This document shows positions 15,130 through 23,362 of a stretch of 47,686 nt of DNA, one piece after another. The stretch is taken from assembly GCA_031549115.1 (NCBI GenBank), contig JAVBQJ010000098.1, forward strand, positions 1-47,686. The letters run 5' to 3'. Source of the stretch: JAVBQJ01 sp031549115. Its GTDB lineage: Bacteria > Verrucomicrobiota > Lentisphaeria > Victivallales > Victivallaceae. The notes under the pieces are model-generated. The model was not told where the DNA came from. It saw nothing but the letters and a program-made list of their open reading frames with translations, and did no database searches. The number at the start of each line of letters is the position of its first letter. The first letter of the stretch is position 1. Both the position numbers and the translations under genes were made by a program.

Positions 15130-15188
15130 ATTTCGCCGCCGGTGCGGCGCCGGAATCCGCTCTATGTTCCGGGATTCGCTTCGCGGCT
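15130..15188. repeat. Family R2, copy 3, internally deleted
   Basis: This is a short version of the R2 repeat: the 5' block GCCGCCGGTGCGGCGCC and CGCTCTATGT runs almost directly into the 3' block CGCTTCGCGGCTCTATTTTTT. It lies between the start of gmk and the stop of the YkgJ-like gene. The T-run again touches a minus-strand stop codon. Confidence 0.7.
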
Positions 15189-15530
15189 CTATTTTTTATT
15201 TTCTAATTCTTCGCTTCCGCCGGCGCACTCTTTTTCCCAGCCGGGAAAATTCCACACCGACGGAAAGCTGCGGCACTGGTACGGCTTCGCCTCCTGAATC
15301 CGGCACGCCGGCAGTCCGTCCGTCCCATATTCCAGAAAAACACAACTGCCGTCGGAATTCTCGGTCAGGCTCAAATTACGCCGGTCCGCCGTCAGCCGCG
15401 TATAACGCGCGGTAAACTCCTCCACCGGCAACCCCAGACACGCCGCCGCCGCCGCAAGTTCCGCTCCCGACATACGCACATACCCCGACCACCGGCAGCA
15501 ATTGCCGCAACGCTTGCAGACGAACCCCAT
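15189..15530 (-). CDS. YkgJ-family cysteine-cluster (zinc/iron-chelating) protein
   Basis: 113 aa from the ATG at 15530, with GGGAGGT 5 bases upstream. The family signature CxxCxxCC is present (FVCKRCGNCCRWSGYVRM), and later cysteines stand in the expected places (CVFLEYGTDGLPACRIQ ... YQCRSFPSVWNF). These small proteins bind a metal or Fe-S cluster; the cellular role is poorly known. The MITE-like element at 15543-15818 begins only 12 bp upstream of the start codon, immediately before the ribosome site, so any native promoter has been displaced or replaced. Confidence 0.85.
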   Translation of the reverse strand: MGFVCKRCGNCCRWSGYVRMSGAELAAAAACLGLPVEEFTARYTRLTADRRNLSLTENSDGSCVFLEYGTDGLPACRIQEAKPYQCRSFPSVWNFPGWEKECAGGSEELENKK

Positions 15531-15542
15531 ACCGCACCTCCC

Positions 15543-15818
15543 TAGTGTCGTGTCAACGCAAAATTTGCAGCAAGACAGCTTCATTTTGCACAGAGCCGCC
15601 GTGCGCCGCTGATGCCGGTCGATGTAACCATCGACCAAATCAGCGGCCCGCGGCGGAATGTGCAAATAATCTACCGCGAAGCAGGTTGCATTCAGCCGGT
15701 CCCGGATTTGCGCTGCTCCGGCGCGGCCGTTACGTCAGTAGCGGCCGACCGGATCAGTGCAAACCGGCCTCCGGCTGAGTCGCAATCTTGCTCCAAATTT
15801 TGCGTTGACACGACACTA
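15543..15818. mobile_element. MITE-like element with 33-bp terminal inverted repeats and TA flanks
   Basis: The left end TAGTGTCGTGTCAACGCAAA (15543 on) recurs inverted at 15818; the 33-bp ends differ at one position. TA at both edges fits the 2-bp target duplication of IS630/Tc1-mariner transposons. The 276-bp inside has nested hairpins (GCCGCTGAT ... ATCAGCGGC, GGTCGATG ... CATCGACC) and no transposase, so it is non-autonomous. Each end contains an outward-pointing TTGACA that could serve as a -35 element. Confidence 0.8.
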
Positions 15819-15828
15819 ATCGTAATGC

Positions 15829-15860
15829 AAAAAAGACCGCCATTTCGGGCGGTCTTTTTT
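15829..15860. terminator. Bidirectional rho-independent terminator
   Basis: AAAAAAGACCGCC / GGCGGTCTTTTTT with a 6-nt loop. It lies downstream of the exported-protein gene that ends at 15937 on the minus strand and would also stop plus-strand transcripts. Confidence 0.9.
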
Positions 15861-15936
15861 CAACGGGAACACCGCAACCAGCAAAAGTATACGGCGCCCC
15901 CCTCCTCAAGCTCTGACTTCGCGAACGGACTCCCGA

Positions 15937-16509
15937 TTAACGGAAGTTTTCGCTGGTGATATCATCGCCCTTCAGGTCAATGAAGAACCAGCCGGTCACG
16001 AAATCGGCAATGTCGATCGGATTCAGGTAAACTTCCGCTTCAACGCCGAGGCCGAGCGCTCCACCGATCCGCCAGAAATCACGCGCTCCGGTGTAGACAT
16101 TGTAAATGCGGTCTTCGGGATTCGGAATGCCGAGACGCGATTCGCGGAAATTCTGCACCCAGCGGGTCGTATCCGGACGGTCCATCTCTTCGGCGCCGAC
16201 CGTGACGAGCTGCCAGTACCAGCCGTTCTGCAGGCAGAAACCATACTGACGGTTGTAGCTCTTGACCGCGCGGGCGGAAGCTCCGACGCCGACGCCGCCC
16301 TTGACCCACTCAGTCGCCATCATCTCGCAGCGCACCACCGGGCCGAAACCAATTTCCACGCTGAACATATCCAACGCGTCCATGACCCGGTTCGGCAGGT
16401 AAAACGCCAACTTCTCCCACACCGGACACGACGCGCTGTCATAGGAATACGCTTGGAAGCCGCCGAACACGGACAACGCCACCAGACAACTCAACACAAA
16501 CTTTTTCAT
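15937..16509 (-). CDS. Exported protein of unknown function
   Basis: 190 aa from the ATG at 16509 (GAGGT 9 bases upstream). The signal peptide is clear (MKKFVLSCLVALSVFGGFQA, then YSYDSAS). The mature part contains YLPNRVMDALDMFSVEIGFG, TEWVKGGVGVGASARAVKSY and GLGVEAEVYLNPIDIADFV before the C-terminal GWFFIDLKGDD. The glycine-rich, alternating pattern suggests an envelope-associated protein, perhaps in the outer membrane. I do not recognise a named family. It is monocistronic, with its own promoter (16540-16568) and terminator (15829-15860). Confidence 0.8.
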   Translation of the reverse strand: MKKFVLSCLVALSVFGGFQAYSYDSASCPVWEKLAFYLPNRVMDALDMFSVEIGFGPVVRCEMMATEWVKGGVGVGASARAVKSYNRQYGFCLQNGWYWQLVTVGAEEMDRPDTTRWVQNFRESRLGIPNPEDRIYNVYTGARDFWRIGGALGLGVEAEVYLNPIDIADFVTGWFFIDLKGDDITSENFR

Positions 16510-16539
16510 ATTCGCCACACCTCACTTGATTATTTTGAG

Positions 16540-16568
16540 ATAGTATCCTGGTTTTTTTCACTTATCAA
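16540..16568 (-). promoter_or_regulatory. Promoter of the exported-protein gene
   Basis: On the minus strand TTGATA (16568-16563), a 17-bp spacer and TACTAT (16545-16540) lie about 30 bp before the ATG at 16509. Confidence 0.65.
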
Positions 16569-16638
16569 CTTCGAACTTACGGTAAATTAAACCGTTTTCT
16601 CCGATTATGCAAATCCAACTCGGGGAAAAAACGGATTT

Positions 16639-17724
16639 TTATTGTATTTTATCTGTACTGCCGCTTTTTCCCGCACTCAAAACCATCCCCAACAGCACCA
16701 ACGTCGCCACCAGCGAACTGCCGCCGTAGCTGTAAAACGGCAGCGGCACCCCCGTGATCGGCAACAGACCGGTGTTCACCCACAAATGCAGCAGCACCTG
16801 AACTCCCAGGCAACCGCCCGCCGACCAGATGAAGAGACTCCGCTCCCGCTCCGGCGTCTGTTTTCCCAATCGGAACACCAGCAGCAGCAGCACCCCCCAT
16901 AGGCCGATCACCGCCCACGCCCCGAACACCCCCAGCGTCTCCGTGATCGCCGCCAGCACCGAATCGTTGTTGGCCAGCGGCACATAGAACCCGCTCCACC
17001 AGGAATTTCCCAATCCGGTCCCGGTCCAGCCGCCGCGCGCCATCGCCAACTGATTCTGAAACCAGTGCCAGCCGCCGCCGCCGAGATCGTCCTCCCAATA
17101 CAGAAACGCCAGGAACCGCCGCCCCACATACGGGAAGCGCCACACCACCACCCCGGCCGCGGCCAGCAACGCCGCCGCCAGTCCGGTCAGTTTTTTCCAA
17201 TCCGCCCCGGCCAGAAACAGCACCACCAGACTGCTCCCGGCATAGATCGCCAGCGTCCCGAAATCCGGCTGCCACGCGATCAGTCCCCCGAACACCGCCA
17301 ATACCGCCAGCGACCGGACAAATCCCCGCATCCCCTCGTCTTCCCGCAGTATCGCCACCAACGCCAGCAGAAAAAACGGTTTCGCCAACTCCGAAGGCTG
17401 AAGATACACCAAGCCGCAATCGTACCAGCCGCGCATCCCGTTCACCCGCACCCCGGCCACCAGCACCAGCGCCAGAAAAACAGCGGCACCGACCGTCAAA
17501 ATCCGCCAGTGCCGCCAGTAAAAATCGAATGGAATCCGCCAGGCCGCCAATCCCGCCGCCACCGCCACCGGCAGCCACACCAGCTGCCGGAGCGCATAGG
17601 TGCGAAACTCCGGCACCGCGCTCTGCGCGGCATACACCGCCAGCATCCCCCATACCCCCGACAGGAGAATACATCCGAGCAACAACAGCAGCGTATCGGA
17701 GGCGTTATTTCGCGGATTCGGCAT
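16639..17724 (-). CDS. rodA: RodA/FtsW/SpoVE-family peptidoglycan glycosyltransferase
   Basis: 361 aa, the usual size. About ten membrane helices are seen. Family motifs include the conserved QPDFGTLAIYAGSSLVVLF, QPSELAKPFF, the extracytoplasmic loop WHWFQNQLAMARGGWTGTGL and, near the end, GVPLPFYSYGGSSLVATLVL. SEDS proteins polymerise lipid II together with a class B penicillin-binding protein. The gene overlaps the preceding PBP2 N-terminal-domain gene by 20 bp, which argues for RodA-type pairing, although FtsW cannot be excluded. The operon also includes ilvB upstream. Confidence 0.9.
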   Translation of the reverse strand: MPNPRNNASDTLLLLLGCILLSGVWGMLAVYAAQSAVPEFRTYALRQLVWLPVAVAAGLAAWRIPFDFYWRHWRILTVGAAVFLALVLVAGVRVNGMRGWYDCGLVYLQPSELAKPFFLLALVAILREDEGMRGFVRSLAVLAVFGGLIAWQPDFGTLAIYAGSSLVVLFLAGADWKKLTGLAAALLAAAGVVVWRFPYVGRRFLAFLYWEDDLGGGGWHWFQNQLAMARGGWTGTGLGNSWWSGFYVPLANNDSVLAAITETLGVFGAWAVIGLWGVLLLLVFRLGKQTPERERSLFIWSAGGCLGVQVLLHLWVNTGLLPITGVPLPFYSYGGSSLVATLVLLGMVLSAGKSGSTDKIQ

Positions 17725-18424
17725 CGTCGTACCCCTCCTGAAGCCGGAGCCATTCGGCCCAACCGCTTTCCAACCGCACGTCGCGCCCCGGAATCACCGG
17801 CGTCAGCAGCCGCCAGCTGGAGACCACCCACTGTCCATGCCGGTCGAGGTTGACCGCGTATTCCCCCGGAACCCCGCTCAGCACCGCGTCGAATTCAGCC
17901 TCGATGCCGTCCACGCCCGAAACCATTCCGGTATCCCCGTCCAGCGCCACCTCGCCGAGATAGCGCGCCAGCGCCGGATCGGGATGATGGTGCCGCACCG
18001 TCCGGGTCAGCACCCGCGCCTCAGGATGCCTGGCAATGTAGGATTGGATGGCGTCGAATTCCTCCGGTGTCAATTCGGAACGCAGCCGCCACGGCAGCGG
18101 GTCCAGCCGCCCCGGCGGCGTCACCCCCGGAATGCGCCGCGACAGTTCGGTCAATACCACCTGGTCGGCCTCCGGATCGCTGCCCAGGTAAAAGAGGTCG
18201 AAATACTTTTCCGACCAGGCCAGACGCACACCGACGGCGTCGTAAATCGCCCCGCGCGGCGCCGGAATCACTCCGGTGGTCTCCGACAGCGCCTCCGCCT
18301 GCGCCAGCAGCGCGGCACGATGAATCCAGGCGGGCCACAGAAGCGCCAGCGCCGCCAGCAACAGCCCGAGCAACAGCGCTCCGTAGAGCGCCGGCGCCCG
18401 CCATGTCAGTCGCGGGGAATCCAT
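17705..18424 (-). CDS. PBP2-like pedestal/dimerisation-domain protein lacking a transpeptidase domain
   Basis: 239 aa. One membrane helix (about residues 12-32) is followed by the class B PBP signature RGAIYDAVGVRLAWSEKY (from residue 57) and later by the pedestal motif GVDGIEAEFDAVLSGVPGEY. Normal PBP2 proteins go on for about 350 residues with the SxxK, SxN and KTG transpeptidase motifs; here none is present and the frame ends in the rodA start. The frame shows no sign of decay, so this is either a genuine short activator of the SEDS enzyme or an old truncation. It lies 13 bp after ilvB. Confidence 0.75.
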   Translation of the reverse strand: MDSPRLTWRAPALYGALLLGLLLAALALLWPAWIHRAALLAQAEALSETTGVIPAPRGAIYDAVGVRLAWSEKYFDLFYLGSDPEADQVVLTELSRRIPGVTPPGRLDPLPWRLRSELTPEEFDAIQSYIARHPEARVLTRTVRHHHPDPALARYLGEVALDGDTGMVSGVDGIEAEFDAVLSGVPGEYAVNLDRHGQWVVSSWRLLTPVIPGRDVRLESGWAEWLRLQEGYDDAESAK

Positions 18425-18437
18425 CGGATTGTCGTAC

Positions 18438-20180
18438 TCACTCCAGTATCATCGCGTGATAGTCTTTGCCGGCCGGAATCATCGGCAGCACGTGTTCGTC
18501 GTACCCGGTATGCACATCCAGCAGGAACGGCCCGTCGGTATTCAACATCTCTTCGATCGCCGCCGGAAGTTCTTCGCGTGTATAGACATTCCGCCCCGGA
18601 ATCCCGTACCCCGCCGCGATCGCGACGAAATCCGGATAGGGTTTGCCGGTGCAGCGGTCCCCCGGACAATCGGCACACTGGCGTTCGCGGTGCCCCGAAG
18701 ACCCCTTGCTGCGGCCGAGCACGGTATTGCCGCGGGTACTGCCGTAGAAACGGTCCTCCCACTGCGCCACCATCCCGAGGTGCTGGTTGTTGAGAATCAC
18801 CATCTTCACCGGAATCTGTTCGACGAACAATGTGCCGAGCTCCTGGATATTCATCTGGAAGCTGCCGTCGCCGTCGATGTTGATGACGGTGCTCTCCGGC
18901 CGCGCCGCTTTCGCGCCCATCGCCGCCGGCAGGCCGAAGCCCATCGCTCCCAGGCCGCCCGAGGTCAGGAATTGGCGCGGGTGGTCGTACCGGTAATATT
19001 GCGCCGACCACATCTGATGCTGGCCGACACCGGGGACGATCACCGCCTGCCCCTTGGTCTTCTCCCACAGTGTTTCCATCACATACTGTGGCTGCAGCTT
19101 GTCCGCCTTGACCTTGTAGCGCAGCGGGAATTTTTCCTTCCACATAGCAATCTGGCGGAACCAGTCGGCGTACTCCTGGCGCGCCGGCTCGGCGTTCATC
19201 CGGCGCAGCAGCTGTTTGACATCGGCGACAATGCCGAGGTGGGCGGGCTTGTTCTTGTTGATTTCCGACGCGTCGATATCGACGTGAACGATGGTCGCAT
19301 GGGTCGCGAAGGTGGCCGGATTGCCGGTCACCCGGTCATCGAAGCGGGCGCCCAGCGCGATCAACAGATCGCACTCGTTGGCCGCGTAATTCGCGTAGGC
19401 CATACCGTGCATGCCGAGCCAGCGCAAGCTCAACGGATGCGATTCGGGAAAAGCGCCGAGCCCCATCAGCGTGGTGGTCACCGGCAGATTGTAATTTTCG
19501 GCGAAGTCCCGCAGTTCCGCGGTCGCATCCGCGGTGATGATGCCGCCGCCCACATACAGACACGGCCGTTTGGCCTCGCGCAACAGCTCTTTGAGTTTGG
19601 CGATGTCCGCGTCGGCCGGAGCCGGAGAATCGATGTAATGATCCAGCTCCATCGGCGCGTCGAAATCGACTTCGGCCATCTCCACCTGGACATTTTTCGG
19701 AATATCCACCACCACCGGGCCGGGGCGCCCGGAGCGCGCCAGATAAAAGGCCTCCTTGATCACCCGGGGCAGATCGGCGGCGCGCAGCACCAGATAGCTG
19801 TGCTTGACCACCGGCCGGGTGATGCCGATCATATCGCTCTCCTGAAATACGTTTTTGCCGATCGAGCTCGACGGCACCTGTCCGGTGATGAACACCGTCG
19901 GCACCGAATCCATATAGGCGTCGGCGATCCCGGTCAACAGATTGGTGGCGCCCGGCCCCGAGGTGGCCATGCACACGCCGACCCGGCCGGTGGCGCGGGC
20001 GAAGCCGCAGGCGGCGAAGGCGCCGCCCTGTTCGTGGCGCGGCAGGATGACGCGGATCGGCGAATGCGCCAGCGCCTGATGCAATTCCAGAGAAAAACCG
20101 CCCGGATAGGCGAACATGATATCGACACCGGCCTGTTCGAGGCATTTGATGGCAATGTGACTGCCCTTCATCTTAGTCAT
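18438..20180 (-). CDS. ilvB: Acetolactate synthase large subunit
   Basis: 580 aa. This TPP enzyme condenses pyruvate to acetolactate in valine, leucine and isoleucine synthesis. The N-terminus (IAIKCLEQAGVDIMFAYPGG), the PRHEQGGAFAACGFARATGR segment, GPGATNLLTGIADAYMDSVP and the TPP motif GDGSFQMNIQEL are all present. Residues about 489-514 form an unusual insertion between STRGNTVL and YPDFVAIAAGYGI, with cysteines at 502, 505 and 510 (CADCPGDRC). The start has AAGGAGA upstream. No ilvN small subunit follows; instead a PBP2-like fragment and rodA come next. This is an odd operon partner, though the 13-bp gap suggests co-transcription. Confidence 0.9.
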   Translation of the reverse strand: MTKMKGSHIAIKCLEQAGVDIMFAYPGGFSLELHQALAHSPIRVILPRHEQGGAFAACGFARATGRVGVCMATSGPGATNLLTGIADAYMDSVPTVFITGQVPSSSIGKNVFQESDMIGITRPVVKHSYLVLRAADLPRVIKEAFYLARSGRPGPVVVDIPKNVQVEMAEVDFDAPMELDHYIDSPAPADADIAKLKELLREAKRPCLYVGGGIITADATAELRDFAENYNLPVTTTLMGLGAFPESHPLSLRWLGMHGMAYANYAANECDLLIALGARFDDRVTGNPATFATHATIVHVDIDASEINKNKPAHLGIVADVKQLLRRMNAEPARQEYADWFRQIAMWKEKFPLRYKVKADKLQPQYVMETLWEKTKGQAVIVPGVGQHQMWSAQYYRYDHPRQFLTSGGLGAMGFGLPAAMGAKAARPESTVINIDGDGSFQMNIQELGTLFVEQIPVKMVILNNQHLGMVAQWEDRFYGSTRGNTVLGRSKGSSGHRERQCADCPGDRCTGKPYPDFVAIAAGYGIPGRNVYTREELPAAIEEMLNTDGPFLLDVHTGYDEHVLPMIPAGKDYHAMILE

Positions 20181-20281
20181 GGCGTACAGGGTCTCCTTCG
20201 TTATAAACTGTATAATATTGCTTTACAATATAACACCTTTTTTTCCGAAAAACAAACCGGGGGGACATTTTTTTCCCGGGA

Positions 20282-21127
20282 TCACAGCCCCGGCATACGC
20301 TTGCGGTGGCGTTTGAGGTACTCGCCGGGACTGACGCCGAATTGGCGTTTGAACTGCTTGCCGAAGTGAAAGACGTCATAAAAACCGAGCCGCGCGGCAA
20401 TTTCTTCCAGCGTGAGATCTTCGCGGATCAACAGCTCGTGCGCCTTCAGCAGCCGCAAGTACCGGTGATACGCCAACGGCGTCCGCCCCAGCGCCTGCTG
20501 AAACACCACCTGAAAGCGCGATACCGAAAAATGCGCCCGCTCCGCCAATTCCCCCAGTGTCACCCCGTCGCCGACATGACGCGCCATGTAATCCAATACC
20601 GGCGCCAGCCGCTCCAGCGATGAAAGGCGTTGCGGCATATCGGACTTCGGCGTCGCCGCCCGGATCAGCTCCCGCACCATCGCGAACCCAGTCTGTTTGC
20701 GCTCCACCAGCGCCGCCAACGGATTGCCGGACTCCTCCGGCAATACCAGCGAAGAACACAGTTCGCGCAGGCGCGAGCTCAATTCCGGCGAAAAAAGCGC
20801 GGGGAAATCAAAAAGGCCGAGCAAATCGACGCTCTGGAACATCGTCACCCGGAAGTGGCACCAGATCGAAACCGGCTGTGCTCCGGTGATCACGCGCAAC
20901 CGGTGCGGTTGATCGCGCCGGACCAGATAGCTTTCGCCGGGCGCGATCCGAAATGGTGCCCGGTCGCGGGACTCCGCCACCGAACCGGAATCGCCCCAGT
21001 TATTGACCAGCACGTAAAAGGGCAATGTCCGCCAGCCGGTATCGTGTCCGACCGCCACCGGCGTCACGCCGCCTCCGACATAATCGAAATTCAGCGGCGC
21101 CTCCCACGCCATCTCCCATTCCGGCAT
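20282..21127 (-). CDS. AraC-family transcriptional regulator
   Basis: 281 aa from the ATG at 21127, which has GGGGG at a proper distance; the ATG at 21133 touches that site. The N-terminal 150 residues look like a cupin effector domain (FRIAPGESYLVRRDQPHRLR). The C-terminal 100 residues hold two helix-turn-helix units (VTLGELAERAHFSVSRFQVV and LTLEEIAARLGFYDVFHFGK, then QFKRQFGVSPGEYLKRHRKR). It is divergent from the SMR-like transporter and may control it. The ligand is unknown. Confidence 0.88.
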   Translation of the reverse strand: MPEWEMAWEAPLNFDYVGGGVTPVAVGHDTGWRTLPFYVLVNNWGDSGSVAESRDRAPFRIAPGESYLVRRDQPHRLRVITGAQPVSIWCHFRVTMFQSVDLLGLFDFPALFSPELSSRLRELCSSLVLPEESGNPLAALVERKQTGFAMVRELIRAATPKSDMPQRLSSLERLAPVLDYMARHVGDGVTLGELAERAHFSVSRFQVVFQQALGRTPLAYHRYLRLLKAHELLIREDLTLEEIAARLGFYDVFHFGKQFKRQFGVSPGEYLKRHRKRMPGL

Positions 21128-21189
21128 CGCCATCCCCCGTTTTTTTCACTGAAAAGTGATTTTTTACATAAGCATAAGAATAGCGTCCA

Positions 21190-21218
21190 TTGCCGGAAAT
21201 GCAAATCAAAGATATAGT
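21190..21218 (+). promoter_or_regulatory. Promoter of the SMR-like transporter gene
   Basis: TTGCCG (21190-21195), a 17-bp spacer and TATAGT (21213-21218), 39 bp before the ATG at 21258. The AraC gene starts 62 bp away on the other strand. Confidence 0.6.
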
Positions 21219-21257
21219 ATTCGGCGACAAAATCACCATTCGTCAAGGAGGTTATAT

Positions 21258-21629
21258 ATGGGTTTATCGATCGCAATCGCAGTTTTCCTGTTGATGCAGG
21301 TGCTCGCCGCCGTATTGTTCAAATGGGGTTCGACGGCGCCGCACCTGTGGTGGTGGGGCTTCGGCCTCGGCAACATGGTGGGAGTTTCCAGCATCATATT
21401 CATGATGTATGCCTACGCCCGGATGCACCCGAATCTGGCGCTGGCAATCTGTGTCGGAGGATCCTTCTTCCTGACCCAGATCGCGCTGGCGCTGATCTTC
21501 CGCAGTCCGATGAACATCGCGCAGTGGGGCGGCGTGTTGCTGATGATCCTCGGTATCCTCGCCATCGCCTACGGCGGCAAAACCACCGATCCGGCGCCCG
21601 AAGAGCCTGTCGGGCAGCAGCAGTTGTAA
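21258..21629 (+). CDS. Small four-helix DMT/SMR-like transporter
   Basis: 123 aa from the ATG at 21258, which has AAGGAGG 7 bases upstream. Four hydrophobic helices are seen (about residues 3-20, 28-50, 57-76 and 83-103), with a polar C-terminal tail. The length and the pattern of glycine- and alanine-rich helices fit the small multidrug resistance/EamA-half group. SMR proteins usually have a Glu in the first helix, which is not seen here, so the substrate is unclear; a sugar or metabolite exporter is equally possible. It is divergent from an AraC regulator. Confidence 0.7.
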   Translation: MGLSIAIAVFLLMQVLAAVLFKWGSTAPHLWWWGFGLGNMVGVSSIIFMMYAYARMHPNLALAICVGGSFFLTQIALALIFRSPMNIAQWGGVLLMILGILAIAYGGKTTDPAPEEPVGQQQL

Positions 21630-21632
21630 GAA

Positions 21633-21884
21633 CGCCGCCGGTGCGGCGCCTCGTTCGCTCTATGTGGAGACGGGACCGTCGCTCACGCGTCCGGTCCCGT
21701 CTCCACCATCGCTACCTCGGGTGGCTCCGGATCGCCTCCCGGCGATCCTTACCTACTGTTTCGCCCCTTTCGAGGCGCCTACGGCGCCTGGGGCGACCAG
21801 CGCTGTTCGCGCGCTGGACCGCGCCTCCGTATGACGGAGTGCAGACCGCCGCTTCGCGGCTCTATTTTTTGTTTTTTTATTTTT
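21633..21884. repeat. GC-rich structured repeat, family R2, copy 4
   Basis: It has the full set of R2 blocks: GCCGCCGGTGCGGCGCC, CGCTCTATGTG, ACCATCGCTACCTCGGG, the CCAGCGCTGTTCGCGCGCTG hairpin, CTCCGTATGACGGAG and the 3' stem with CTATTTTTT. It separates two convergent genes (SMR-like and ceramidase-like), and its last hairpin with T-run can terminate the plus-strand gene. Confidence 0.75.
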
Positions 21885-23231
21885 TCAAGACTGCGCCATT
21901 TCGCGGTCGGCGCGCAGCAATGCTTCCGTCAGTTCGCGGTGAATATCCGCAAACGGCAGGGTACCGCAGATCAATGGCACCGTATCTGCCGCATAACCGC
22001 CGCGCGCCGCGCAAAAGCTGTCCGGTGCGTACCCCTGCGAATCGTTGCAGAAGCCCATCACCAATGGAATCGGCGCCTGCGCGCCCTTCACCACGTCGTT
22101 TTTGATCGCCTGCATGGTTTCAAACGGCGAACCGAGCAACGCCACCGGTCCCAGCCGAAGCCCGGAAATCGTCGTCCGCGTCCCCTGCAACGGATCGCGA
22201 CGCAGCTGCTCCTGCAACCGGCGCGACGCCATCACGTGTACCATCGCCATCCGGCAATCATGCGAATCCAGATCCGCCCCCGGCGCGTGAATCAACGCCA
22301 GATTTTCCCGCTCCATCCGTTCCAGGTAAGCCATATCGACCCGCGCCGGCGCGGTGATTACGGTTTCGAATTGCACCGCCCGCAGCGCGTCGACCGTAAC
22401 CGGCGCCGCATTCCGCAACGCCTCCCGGACCGACACGGCCAGGCGTTCGCCGATCACCTCCACGGCTTCCAACGCCTCTTTCTCCGGCTTATGTACCACG
22501 CAACTGTTGACGTCGCCCTGTGCGCCTTGCAGGAAAATCCCGAACGCGCCCGGGAATTCCCGCTGCAGTTTCGCCATCGCCACCCCCGGGAAGTCGCCGT
22601 GGATCCAATGGTTCAACTGGCAGCACACCACCGGGTGACAGCCGAAATACGCCGCAAATCCGAGCAAAGAACCATCCGGACGCACGAACTTCAATACCTT
22701 GACCTCGGTATCGGTCTTCTCCGGGCACTGCGAATGCCACAACGGATCCAGCGCCTCCTCCAACGGCGGCGCGTCCCGCTCGTATTCCCGGTTCAATCCG
22801 ATGTGCTCGCAAGGCGCCGTGCCGAATTCCAACGACGCCGGCTCCAACGCCTTGACCGCCGCGATCCCCGCCGCCGCAATCCGGTCCGGCAGAATCTCCA
22901 GGTACAACGGATCCGGTTCGCCCCAGCCGTTCAAGCACCCCGTCGCCGGCCCCGAATGCGTGTGAGTCGCACAGATCATGATATCCTGCGCCGTCAACGC
23001 CGGCACCTCGCGCACGATCCGTTCACAGGCGCGCTTCACCGTCGCCGCCGTCACCCCGATCACTTCGCAGTTGATTACCAGCGCCATTTTGCCGTTCACC
23101 TCGAACGCCATTCCCTTCGCCAGGAGCGGCAGTTTGACCCCGACCGAGCTCCGGTTCAAAAACGGCCCGAAACCCGACAATTCCACCCCGACCCGCGGCG
23201 TGATATCGACCTGACTCATCCCGATACGCAT
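21885..23231 (-). CDS. Neutral/alkaline ceramidase-like hydrolase
   Basis: 448 aa, without a signal peptide. The start (MRIGMSQVDITPRVGVELSG) and the metal-binding ATHTHSGP motif are those of the N-terminal domain of the neutral/alkaline non-lysosomal ceramidase family. The later GCHPVVCC and IFLQGAQGDVN segments also match. In carbohydrate-degrading bacteria such proteins are widespread and often do not act on ceramide; amide or ester hydrolysis of a glycoconjugate is likely. It is the last gene of the regulator-pseudopilin-GH42-like operon, about 130 bp after the GH gene. The cytosolic location is inferred from the absent signal. Confidence 0.8.
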   Translation of the reverse strand: MRIGMSQVDITPRVGVELSGFGPFLNRSSVGVKLPLLAKGMAFEVNGKMALVINCEVIGVTAATVKRACERIVREVPALTAQDIMICATHTHSGPATGCLNGWGEPDPLYLEILPDRIAAAGIAAVKALEPASLEFGTAPCEHIGLNREYERDAPPLEEALDPLWHSQCPEKTDTEVKVLKFVRPDGSLLGFAAYFGCHPVVCCQLNHWIHGDFPGVAMAKLQREFPGAFGIFLQGAQGDVNSCVVHKPEKEALEAVEVIGERLAVSVREALRNAAPVTVDALRAVQFETVITAPARVDMAYLERMERENLALIHAPGADLDSHDCRMAMVHVMASRRLQEQLRRDPLQGTRTTISGLRLGPVALLGSPFETMQAIKNDVVKGAQAPIPLVMGFCNDSQGYAPDSFCAARGGYAADTVPLICGTLPFADIHRELTEALLRADREMAQS

Positions 23232-23261
23232 AACACCCTCTCAATTTTAACTCCACAGCCG

Positions 23262-23362
23262 CTATTCGGCCTGGAAAAACAATTCATGATCCCCCGGCGC
23301 CGCCACAAAACCAATATACACTGCCCTGGCGTCATATACAATCGCAAGTCCAGCACAATTCC
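23262..23362 (-). pseudogene. Short stretch with possible remnant coding (sugar-binding-like C-terminus)
   Basis: Between the GH42-like gene and the ceramidase-like gene one minus-strand frame ends IVYDARAVYIGFVAAPGDHE followed by LFFQAE and a stop. VYD-x-x-AVYIGF resembles the start of CBM9-like sugar-binding domains. No start of its own is seen and the frame merges into the GH gene in another phase, so it may be the tail of an older gene cut by the duplication. The plus strand of the same stretch can also be read as a decayed radical SAM C-terminus (ending TIPYLNFS). Neither reading is secure. Confidence 0.25.

Noticed and set aside
18429..20369. 646-codon plus-strand ORF
   Set aside because: Antisense shadow of ilvB, whose motifs are unmistakable.
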